Of a stretch of 64,000 nt of DNA, positions 54,640 to 64,000 are shown one piece after another. The notes below the pieces were generated by a model. That model did no database searches. It had not been told where the DNA came from and saw only the letters and a list, made by a program, of their open reading frames with translations. The position numbers were made by a program, and so were the translations under genes. Numbering within the stretch: the stretch's first letter is position 1; each line of letters starts with the position of its first letter. This DNA comes from Ligula intestinalis (Eukaryota; Platyhelminthes; Cestoda; Diphyllobothriidea; Diphyllobothriidae), in the NCBI GenBank assembly GCA_036362985.1, contig JAYGXS010000003.1, positions 83,856,779-83,920,778 on the forward strand, written 5' to 3'.

Positions 54640-56090
54640 GTAGCCTTATCGTTGCCTATTTTGCTCTTTAATCGTTGGATTTCGTCATTTAACTTTTTAT
54701 TAGCCTACCCAAGAAAGACCAGACATCCGCTTCGATGACTTTACATAGGGGTTTGTCCAATTAGCTCCGGTGCAGTTGTAAATCTACATTTGTGTAATGT
54801 AGTTACGTCACAAATAATCTAGAGAATGTTGGAGAAATCACTAACCCGTTGAGCATTGCTCAGTCGCGTCATGTAGTGGTGTCAATTTCGTAGAATTCAT
54901 GCCTGTCGTTGTAGATGACTCCAGTTTAATAGAGGTTTTAAAACAGTTTGCAGCTGCCTCTGTTTTCATGAGATAGGGCGCCTCGAATCGTCAGTGGCTA
55001 TTTGAAATGCATACTTCGTTTTAAATCGCCCGCTTTTTCAGAATCGAGTTTATTCATTTTTCTTTTTTCTCCTAAAAATTTGTAAAGTTTTTTCAAGGTC
55101 TGGTCCTATTTTTTCACCCCATGACCCAGGACAACTGGCGACGCCAACAGTCTGAGATACAATTTTTCTGCTAAAACTACACATCTGTACAAATAGGAAA
55201 CTCAAAGGAATTTTTCCTACCTATCCCTCAGTATACTGGTACTGATACAGTCCTCACCATATGTAGTGTACATTTTCACACTTGATCCCTAGCAAAGGTG
55301 CAGCTCATTGGAGGTTCTTCTCATATTTCTAGATATGGCGTAATCGCTGAGTGTCTTGAAATGCCATTTTCCTTCAGGAAGCCCTGGCTTACGTGCGGAA
55401 AATAGACTCGAAGTTATACATGCCTGTGGCTAGTTAATACTAAGCTACGCTGCCTGAGCACCTGGCAGGGATACGAATAGGCTTACATCGGGCACTGTGC
55501 TGAAAACCTTAACCTTTAAATTACGCTCGTCACCTTTTACTGTTTTTCTGATTGAATTTTTCTCTCATTGTAGATGCACCAAAGAATCCCCCATAGTCTA
55601 CTCCTCCAATGCTCATAGGGTATATAGTATCACTTCCAAGAATTCAAACTTGTAGAACTATCGCTGATACCTTTTCCCGAAGATTTTTCCTATCACTTAT
55701 TTTTGAATGACAATATTAAGTCAGTTCTCTATGATGACTTTTGCTTTGTGTTTTGCATATGTAACAAGTGGAAGAAGAGGCGTACAAACTAAAATTCTCT
55801 AACTGGCGCACAGTCTATACGAATACTTGTGTAACACCGTTGGTCTTTCGCATAAATGTTCTGCATTAGGCCATGGCTAGCATGCGTCTATTTGAGGCAA
55901 ATCTTGTAGACTACGGTCGCATACTTTGCCAACAGTTTAGTTCTGATGGCTCTTCTCCTTCCAGGCGCGGCTTGGGATGTTTTTATGTCAAACTTTTAAT
56001 TAAGTTAACCGTTTCAGCACCTACCAACGTTTATTGCCCTTTGGCGTGCGCTCCGCATGAAGACTTATCCCACAAAGTCAGATTACACCG
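54640..56090. repeat. Gene B 3' flank, copy of the gene A 3' block
   Basis: 54650-54720 matches 31130-31200, and 55480-55740 matches 31670-31880 in the same orientation, and both match 4380-4990 in reverse. Non-coding. 55000-55450 has no recognised content. Confidence 0.55.
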
Positions 56091-56267
56091 ATAGTTAGAA
56101 TGCCTAATTTGTACCAGGGATGGGAATTTTAGTAAGCTGAGGGGTTAAGGAAACTTGTATTCGATAATACCTGAAGACCTACCATGCACTTTGGTCATAA
56201 CAAAGTGGCACTTGCTAAGCAAATATAACTGCACTAACTAAGAGATACCTCCGTGATTTGGGTCCGA

Positions 56268-56365
56268 CAAAGCAAAAGGAGGCCGAAATGGCCATTTCTT
56301 GCTTATTAGCCCTCATCAGCCAATCTCAAGTGTTGGACTACCCGAGATTTGGACCCGGGACTTAA
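56268..56365. repeat. Short repeat at the RTE 3' border (partner 60047-60140)
   Basis: ACAAAGCAAA.GGAG.C..AAATxGC.ATTTCT.GCTTATTAGCC and CATCAGCCA occur here and at 60047-60110, same orientation, on either side of RTE copy 2. Possibly the 5' end of the RTE (read on -) with a second truncated copy in tandem. Confidence 0.6.
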
Positions 56366-56580
56366 TTACTTGCACTTGTTACGGCTCTGTGATCATGCCT
56401 GATCTAGCCGGCCTCAATGATGTCACGAACGGTATTTCTCCATGCGTGGCGATTGGCGGCAGCGGATCTGGAAAGCTCCACCCAGTCTCTTTTCCAGCGA
56501 CGGAGACCGGAGATAGAAGGTCCAAGAACTGCTTCCATATCTTGACGGACGGTTTCTAGCCAGGTCTTCAGTTGCCCTCC

Positions 56581-57528
56581 TCACCGACGTTTCCAGGTGG
56601 GCTGCGGTGCCGGGTCGAGGGCACCATAGGTAAGCTCGTGGGGCGGACGACGCAGAACGTGTCCAAACCACCTCAGTCGCCTTTCTTGAATGGTCTGAGA
56701 TATCCTCGTGGTACGATCGCAGCGGATGCGGACTGTCTCATTTGAGATGAAGTTGCTATACTTAACTCGCAGGATCTTCCTCAGGCCCTGGTGGTAAAAG
56801 ACCTCCAGTTTTCGCTCATCTTCAGCACGCACAGCCCAGCATTCACATCCATAGAGGACTGACCGGATGGATGCACGGTATACACGAATCTTCGTGGCGA
56901 TGGAGATGTCACGTCGGATCCATAGGCGCTTTCGAAGGATTGAGAAAACCCAGCGAGCAACATCGATACGGGAGACAATGTCGTCCTTGCTCTGCCCATT
57001 CGGTAGCAGCCTCACTCCGAGGTATTTAAAGCCGTCTACTTCTTCAAGTTGATGGCCATTAATCCTCAGGGGTGCCGTTTCCTGGTCAGGGATGCAGCTC
57101 GAGAACAACTTCGTCTTTCCGGAATTTATGGACATGCCTACCGACATAGCGATCTCATTTAACCGTGACACTACTGACTGTAGACCATCAAAGTTTGAGG
57201 CTGACAGCACAATATCATCGGCGTAGTCAAGATCAGTAAGTCGGCATCCGGGTGCAAGTTCAACACCGTTCTCTTCATGTAGGGCTTTGCCGAGAATCCA
57301 GTCAATGACGTAGTTAAACAGAATGGGCGAAAGAACGCAGCCCTGTCGGACACCAGACCGGATATCGAACGACTGAGAGAGATTGTTGTGGACCAGGACT
57401 CGTGCGGTGGTAGACCGATAGTAGGCCTTAATCATCGTTATGAGTTTGGTCGGCATTCCATCCAGATCCATTATTCGCCACAGGGACTCACGATGGATGG
57501 AATCGAATGTGGTGGCAAAGTCGACCAA
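56581..57528 (-). pseudogene. RTE-like reverse transcriptase of copy 2
   Basis: 315 open codons from motif A through the thumb; catalytic YADD intact. Copy 1 reads KRQRGG where this copy has a TGA stop, so the last about 60 residues are cut off. Confidence 0.85.
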
Positions 57529-58789
57529 GCAAACGGCCGTCGGTTGCTGGTAGCTATGGTGGAATTCTAAAGTGCGCCTCAGAGTGAATATCTGATCCGC
57601 GCATCCACGCTCAGCTCGGAATCTGGCTTAGTTGTGTCGTGTCCTGGAGTCACGTACAAACTGAAAGTGCCGGTGAAGAACAACAGCGAAGGTCTTTGCA
57701 GCAACATCGATAAAACTTATGCCACGGTGGTTCTCGCACCTCATCGTATCGCCCTTCGTGTGGACAGGTACCAGGATATCTGAGCCCCAGTCATCGGGAA
57801 CAGCCTCTACTCGCCACGCCTGTACAGTCACCGCATGAAGCCGAGGAGTCAGGGTCTCGACACTGGACTTGTATATTTCTGCAGGAATACCGTCCTCTCT
57901 GCACGCCTTGTTGTTGCGTAGCCTCTGCATTGCATCGGTAACTTCGTCTGCGGAAGGGAGGTCACACTACACTGCGTAGGCAGGAGAGGGTTGAAACTCC
58001 GTTGTGGAGGAGAGGGAGGGTGTAATGGGTTGTTCATCAAAGTTGAGGAGGTGTTCGAAGTGTTCATGCCAGCGATAGACCTTGGCCGAGTTGTCAGCAA
58101 TAAAACCTCCATTCACATCGCGAACAGAACCACCGAGTGTCAAGGGCTTACCACTAACCTGGCGGATGATTTGGTACAGTTTTCGAGTGTCACTAACATT
58201 TGAGGCCTGCTCCATAGAAGTCGCCGATTCGGACCAGTGTTTCTGCCGGTCATCTCTAGCCGACTTTGCTGTCAGCTTTTGAAGTTGGCGGAAAGAGGCA
58301 TCGTGGCGGGACCTGGCTCGAGTCGTCTCGGCCGACAGCTGCAGGGTTCTTCCACTGATCCAATCACTGCGGCGCCGCTGAGTGAATCCGAGAATCTTCT
58401 CAGCTGCCCCATAGATGGATGTCTTCAGTGCTGGCCACTTGCTACTTGCCCCGTTATCAGCCTTGGTCGTAAGACGGGACCGGATTTCTGTGCTTAAAGC
58501 CTCGGTAGTGTTGGTTTACCGGAGCCTTGCGACATCAAGGCGTCTCGCATGTGGCAGTTTGGGCACAGACGAGAGGTGAACCTTTAGGCGCGTGCGAACG
58601 AGAACATGGTCAGACCCGTGGACGTTGCCAGTTTAGATATCTCGCATCGACCTGCTATCATGGACCCAGATGTGAGACCGTGAACCAACTAGAATGTAAT
58701 CGATCTGACTCGCGGTAAGGCCATCGTTCGAATACCAAGTCAGTAGATATTTGTTACCATGCTGCTGTGACGATGTTGGTAACAAACAG

Positions 58790-59257
58790 TCAGTTCTGTT
58801 CGGCAAACTGCAGCATCCTCTCACCATTGTCCGTTCGAGAACCAAGCGCAAAACGACCAAGAATGTGGCTGTTTGTAGGGTCAGCGGGTCCAGTCCGGCC
58901 ATTCCAGTCCCCGGCAACAATTAGCAGATCTCGGTGAAGGAGCCGTTTGACCAGTTCCTGCAGCTGTGAGTAGAAATGATCTTTCTCTTGCTGTTCAGCC
59001 GCTGACGTAGGCGCATACACAGCTACGACCAAGATGTTCGTAAAATAGCCTTTTAGTCGAACATAGGCAGTTCGGTCGTTGACTGGGTCCCATGCGAGTA
59101 GTGCACGGTTGGTTTGTCCCGAGAGGGCAATAGCCACACCGTGTCTACCAGATAAGTCACTCGGACCACTGTGATACAAAGGGAGATGGGAATCGACCCC
59201 TTGGATTTTGATTTCTCGGCGCCTGAATCGGGGAGTCAGGCTTCTAGCAGGCAACAA
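58790..59257 (-). pseudogene. RTE-like AP-endonuclease domain of copy 2
   Basis: 155 open codons with the YAPT and AGDWN motifs of the APE-like fold. The asparagine and aspartate of the catalytic box are present. A frameshift separates it from its start (59559-59236) and end (58920-58633) segments. Confidence 0.82.
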
Positions 59258-59599
59258 ACATCCACGTGGTATTCATGGAGACTGTGTGCTGTCAGACTTT
59301 TAGTACCAGGTTCCAGAACTGTTCCCACATTCCAACATCCAATACCACGAGTCCGTTTTTTGTTTAGCAGTTCAGCTTGCACAGTATTCGCCCGCACCAC
59401 CGGACAAGGGTTGCGGAGCGCGTCGGCTCCCGCAGAAACCGTAGCATGGGTCGTTAAATCGTAAGTTGACATGTTCATGAGGTTTCTTGGGAATTTTGAA
59501 TACAGGCGGGTCCCCAACGGGCGCTCGGATTCCTCGTTCGAGGTTGTCTCCTCTAGCACTTTGGCTCAAGAACCTAACCACAAGGCAGTGATGTTGGTG

Positions 59600-60046
59600 G
59601 CAAGCAAACCTATTTAATGGTTGTTCACGCTCGCCATGTCACAGTGTCGTCATTTAGCCTTGCGGTATTTTATAAGACAGTCGGTGCGCCAGACCTCAGC
59701 CCACCGCGCCCTGGTAACACTGTCGCTGCTGCGTCCACGACTGCTTATTCACCAGACCCGGAAGCCTGCTTATTTCACAGTTAACCTTCACTCAAGGCTG
59801 CGCCACTATCCGCCACCCGTGGACGCGCCAGGCAGCCTGGTCAATGACCTTTGACCATTGAGTTCAATACTCTACCTCCAGTCCACAGGCTCCTTGCCTT
59901 GTCGGTTGAGATCGGGAATATGATGAATGTACGTGTTTCGCCGATCTAGTAGAGGAACAATTAAGTTCCGCTTTGCCCACGAGCTCACAACATAAACCCA
60001 TCAGGCCGCCACATAGCGACCAGGATGATATGATGAAATGGATCGC
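59600..60046. other. Sequence 5' of RTE copy 2, possibly its 5' UTR
   Basis: GC-richer than its surroundings, no coding match. Confidence 0.35.
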
Positions 60047-60140
60047 ACAAAGCAAAGGGAGACTAAAATTGCTATTTCTGGCTTATTAGCCGCCATCAGC
60101 CAGTCACGCTCGGTCTCAGGCGTTGGAACTCCCAAGATAC
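60047..60140. repeat. Short repeat, partner of 56268-56365
   Basis: See the partner entry; lies just 5' of RTE copy 2 in the element's orientation. Confidence 0.6.
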
Positions 60141-60544
60141 CTTTCTGTCTACACTAAGTAAGGGAGTTTCAGCCAGCCAGATTTTACGGTAAGCCAGATT
60201 ATAATTATGTGTGGTTACTGAAGCAAATGTAATGCTGCATTTCAGTCAGTATCAGTCAGTATATTTGGAGTAAATGACCGAAGCCCTTAAAAACTCCATT
60301 GAAATGGTACAGAACTGCATACGCTTTTGTGAAATATGCTAACATTGTTACAGATCGCTTTTATTGTGCAAAAGTGCAGAGAAATAATTTGGAAAAATGA
60401 ATTATTGAAGAGGTTAGGCGTTTCCTGAATGGCAGCGTACAAATGTTTAATAAAAATCCAGTCTCTGTGATCTTCTAGTGTAAATAAATACGCTATTGAA
60501 ATCAAACGAGCAGTGTGATTGTTTGTAATGTTATGTCAAATAGG

Positions 60545-60870
60545 TGTAAGATGTTAACGCATGGTTATCCAAACGTCTCTTGAAGTCGTCCACCGTGGGT
60601 GCATGCACAATATACTCGGGCAAGGAGTTCCATTTTCGAATGACCTTTGAGAGAAGAAGGATGAACGTTGGTTTGTTCGGCTTATTTTATTTATTCAACT
60701 GGCAGTCATGTCTTCGGAGGTTCCTTCTTGGGGCCATTTGAATGAGATCCTCCCATTTGACATCCATTTAGGTCTTAACACAGTACCAAACAGCTGTTAT
60801 AAATGCTATGCGTATGCTAGAACGCTAGTTATAGCTGAAGGTCTACCAGGTGGAGGCTGAAGGCGACCAT
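60545..60870 (-). pseudogene. Jockey/CR1-type LINE C-terminal fragment
   Basis: The - strand reads APRRNLRRHDCQLNK, stop, NKPNKPTFILLLSKVIRKWN, SLPEYIVHAPTVDDFKRRLD and a stop at about 60545. This S..VI..WNSLP...V.AP....FKRRLD ending is typical of these RT ORFs. Probably the same family as 2557-3185 and 23516-24265, whose ends are missing. Confidence 0.72.
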
Positions 60871-61429
60871 GTCGAATATAATAGGCGCACTAGTGATTTG
60901 ATCGGGCTTGTCCTCGGCAGCCGACCTTTGCCGTGTCTAATATCCTGCGATAATTGCTGTGTTTTTATTTCTGATCCTACTACGTCTGGCAGACAGCTTA
61001 GCTCAGTGTTGGTGGTACTGGTTATATTACGGACCTTGTCAGAGGTGCCTCTGAATTAGGCTTAGCCCAGACTCATACACTCTCGATCCCAACAGGGAGT
61101 TTGAATCTAGGTTTAGTTATTCCTAGTGGTTGTATGTTTGTGGCCCGGAGCACATAAGTGCTTGCCTTGGCTTCCACCGCCTCAGCTCTTCACGCCAGAC
61201 TGTGTCGGCTTATGGGTTTGTGATTCTTCTATGCTTTTATGCGGCGTGGTGCGATTTTCTGTTTATCAGGTTGTATGAGGCTGTAAGTAATCTGTTAAAC
61301 TTTATATCCGCCGCTTGCGGTCATATCGCACACCGCAAGCCCTAATCTGGTGTTTTATAGATGCCTGCATACTCCCCATCATTCTATGCTGCTGTCCAGT
61401 TATTTAATAATTGTTCAAACTAAAACGGT
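60871..61429. other. Intergenic, no gene recognised
   Basis: Short frames only. Confidence 0.35.
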
Positions 61430-61840
61430 TAACCCTAACACCTACAATCTTCCAGGCCCGATTCCTTAGGAGAGAAGACTGTGGAGGCCTGAGTAGAAGG
61501 AATAGTTTATTGTGTACACAAAGGAACGGAAAATAGCTGGAAAGAAGCTTGACTTCGGAGCACACGTCATTCCGCTGGAGCGCCGTGGCCCTAAGCAACG
61601 TCTAGTGGCCGAGAGTGGGGAAAAAGAGACTTGTGCGAGTGGTGGTTGGCGGCCGCGAGAACTTAGACATACAGCTGTGTGTCCGAGTGGAAGAAGGTCA
61701 AGTCTCTGCAGGTCAGTGTGACGGGAAGCGCTAACTGAGGTATTGGATGATCTTGAGGCAGCTGGCGTTGAACAATGACGCCGGACAAAGCAATAGAGAA
61801 TGTGGGACGGCAGAGACCGCTACAATTTTTCCATTTTTAC
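61430..61840 (-). repeat. LTR-like repeat, copy 2 (candidate solo LTR)
   Basis: Read on - it starts TGTAGCGGTCTCTGCC (about 61833), contains ACACAATAAACTATTCC (61510 region) and ends near GATTGTAGGTGTTAGGG. Partner of 52360-52800. LTR status is inferred from layout only. Confidence 0.35.
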
Positions 61841-63710
61841 GTAGAAAAGACCTAGTCACTCTTAAACGTATCCTCTAAATGCTCTCTTTAACCGCCGGTA
61901 GTTCTTATGTTTTTAGCTGACATTATAGTACAGCGCCACTTTAAAATGGTCAAGCAATTTGCTGATCGCATCCTTAGTGAGGTTGCTCATCCTCTCCACT
62001 CTGGCCTAATGGCTGCGCAGTCTTCCCATACAATGCGCCGAGGCTTCCGTCATATGTCTTGCCATACATCGGCATATCAGCGCTCTGTACTCCCATTCCT
62101 AGCACGCTACCTCACGTGTGAAGAAGCGGAAATTGAGAAGTTGAAAGCTGACCTGTCTCCGTAATGGATAAGGGTATCGTGTAAAACCTTTACTTTGAGT
62201 ATTACATGACCTATTACAATGACCTTTTATTTACCTTATCCTTTGCTTTCCGTGAATGGAGCCATTTTTGCTGAAAGTTTAGGATTTCCCATTCTTAATC
62301 AAGCATTCCTCTCTCTCTCTCTCTCTTACCATATATGCCTCGGCCAGAGATATTTTGCAGCCCGAGCTGAGTCATTGCGGGGGGTGAGTTCGGACGGGGG
62401 GTGGATGCTTTATACAATTCTTTGTTTACGTCCTCTCACCTTTGTACATTTTACGTGTTCCTAATCCGCCTCGCATGACGGGGGTGAGGCCGTACCCAAC
62501 TTCGCTCACTTTATTTGACCCCCATTGGCGTCATTATGGTTGTCTGCGTCGAAAGCTGGCTTAGGGGTGGGAACATACTCGAGCCATTAATAATAAATCA
62601 GGTGAGCAATTTTGAATGTTGGACGCGAAGTGACCTTGTTCGTCAGTAGGTGTGAGCGCCGTTTGGCTCACATTTTTCGTCGGGATTATAGTCTGTGTCT
62701 AGGCTGTCCACCGACGTGAAGCTGGGGCTTGACTGAGATTTTAGGGTGGCCCGCATTGACTACGTCCACTTTGTGATTCACAGCGTCTTGATATAGGGAC
62801 AGTGGATGACGCTAGGTTTAGGCTTAACTGATAGAGGATTTCCGTCGCACCAACCGCACTTGCTGTGCACTCCCTCGCCCGTGCCTACTCTCAAGATAAA
62901 TTCAAGAAGCCTGGAGGTTGGATCAGGGGCAGCTGGCTTGCGTGACCGAGGCCACTCATATGTGTACCACCAAGCCAGCCTATGTTGGTCGGCCTTTCTC
63001 ATGGGAACGCAGCGCGAATTACGTTTTCCGCGCCCTGGTATGGCCCCTTTGTTAGACCAGTGCATCCATGAGTTGGTGAGTATTTGAAAAATTTGGCGGA
63101 TAAGCGTGTAGCCAATAAAAATGCAGGAAGAACAGCCAACAGACTAGCAGGCGTTTCAACGGTTTTACGCATTGTATTGATCATAATATTATTTTAGATA
63201 GTTTGTTTGAAATAATTTGAAGAAAGGAAATGGAGGTTAGGAGGCTGTCTACGTCAAATTACCTGTGATCCATCTTACCGCCGCGCACACCTTCAATTTA
63301 CATGCGAAATGACTTACAAGAAGCCTTGGATGTGTTTTCTTCGACGTTTTGGAAACTCGTCACGGCAAATAAAAACATTAAAACGCCCGCCGATATAGTG
63401 GATGGTCATGCCACACGTTGATTTGCTAAAATTATCCGCCAAGTTTTTCCAAATACGGTTATTCTATCCATAACGCAGCTTGCTTAGAGAGCACAGCCTT
63501 CGTTGGCCAAAAATGAAGCACACACACACAATTAATGCGTTGCCAAAAACAAAACAAAACGCACACTCGATTTCATCCTGTCTTATCAAGGAAATACTAA
63601 CTGGTAATCCTGTTGCAGTCTGCAGATATTCACAGCAGGTAACTCTTTTCCGCGTACACTCAGAGCTGACACTTGGAAACAGATTTATATCATGCGAAAA
63701 ACGGCATGGA
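61841..63710. other. Intergenic, no gene recognised
   Basis: Holds a CT-repeat (62310-62326) and a CA-repeat (63518-63530) but no coding match. The right part may be the body of a second Helitron whose 5' end is at 63950. Confidence 0.4.
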
Positions 63711-63950
63711 CGAATGAAAGTGTGGGGATTTATGTTGTAGGCCATTCAATCTAATCTAAAAGCTAGCCCGTGAAAACATACGCGTAAGCAAAGGGGTGGG
63801 GAGGGTCCAAATGATAGCAGGTCAAGGGGTTTAGGTCAGTGAGTATGAAACCCCTTCCCAACCCCGGCCCACCCCCCGTGGCGTATTCACAGGCGCCTGT
63901 CACGGCGGGTGTCAATCGCGAGTCTGAAACAGCTGCCTGCCACCGACGAT
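63711..63950 (-). mobile_element. Helitron 5' end, copy 2
   Basis: Nearly identical to 45329-45566 and ending at the same A|TCGTCGG border (63950/63949). Beyond 63711 the sequence differs from the first Helitron, so this is a different family member sharing only the 5' end, or a truncated one. Confidence 0.7.
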
Positions 63951-64000
63951 AAAGGGGGGTAGGTGAGTCCTCCCGGTCGTGTGCGCGGCGAAGGACCCTC
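63951..64000. other. Window end, nothing recognised
   Basis: Only 50 bases. Confidence 0.3.

Larger units (their letters stand above)
56366..59600 (-). mobile_element. RTE-like LINE copy 2 (nearly full length, inactive)
   Basis: - strand: endonuclease from about 59559 (GCWNVGTVLEPGTKSLTAHS, HVDVCCLLEA), then 59257-58790 (HGVAIALSGQ, VVAVYAPTSAAEQQ, LIVAGDWNGRTGP, DNGERMLQFAEQN), the endonuclease end 58920-58633, the linker 58215-57967, NNKACREDGIPAEIYKS to 57628, and RT 57528-56581 with DFATTFD and LDYADDIVLSAS. The C-terminus continues in the same frame past TGA at 56581. Stops or frameshifts in several places. About 97% like copy 1 by eye. In active relatives one ORF encodes endonuclease plus RT. 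Confidence 0.88.

Overview
Eukaryotic, non-coding-rich DNA, most likely from a flatworm and perhaps a tapeworm. That is an inference from short introns, C2H2 zinc-finger genes and a mix of RTE, CR1/Jockey, Penelope-like, Gypsy and Helitron relics; no species marker was seen. There are no bacterial-style operons, no rRNA, no intact tRNA and no CRISPR. Two assembly gaps lie at 22589-23515 and 6877-6886, and a third short one at 50718-50727.

The only convincing host genes are two paralogous C2H2 zinc-finger genes arranged head to head. Gene A is on the - strand, with exons between about 19700 and 5005. Gene B is on the + strand, with exons between about 48315 and 53100. Each has a 45-nt exon, a 247-nt Ser/Pro-rich exon, a 35-nt intron and a 75-nt acidic exon, followed by zinc fingers carried one per exon. 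Nearly every finger exon is exactly 87 nt (29 codons), begins and ends in phase 1, and has AG/GT borders. Gene A keeps seven finger exons (17118, 15216, 14852, 11191, 8844, 6300, 5005) and gene B keeps three (50771, 51688, 52961). Non-coding sequence around the exons is also shared in inverted orientation, so the two genes arose by inverted segmental duplication. Inside gene A a two-finger cassette (about 8.7-11.6 kb and 15.1-18.0 kb) was duplicated in tandem. Dead finger exons at 3656, 31043 and 54553 show the same unit decaying.

The 27 kb between the two gene heads, and both flanks, are filled with transposons. Left flank 1-3.2 kb: dispersed repeat, Penelope-like GIY-YIG fragment, Jockey/CR1 RT fragment. 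Gene A introns: tRNA-derived SINE-like repeats and a Jockey-type LINE at 12-14.7 kb. Centre 18.4-47 kb: RTE pieces, an RTE split by a nested CR1 (25.36-30.31 kb), a decayed gene-3' unit (31.0-33.8 kb), Gypsy RNase H and integrase pieces, CR1 3' ends, an RTE copy (38.9-41.35 kb), a short Helitron with recognisable ends (43.30-45.57 kb), and a tandem family of unrecognised ORFs on both sides of it. Right flank: a second RTE (56.37-59.6 kb), a Jockey/CR1 C-terminus, LTR-like repeats and a copy of the Helitron 5' end at 63.7-63.95 kb.
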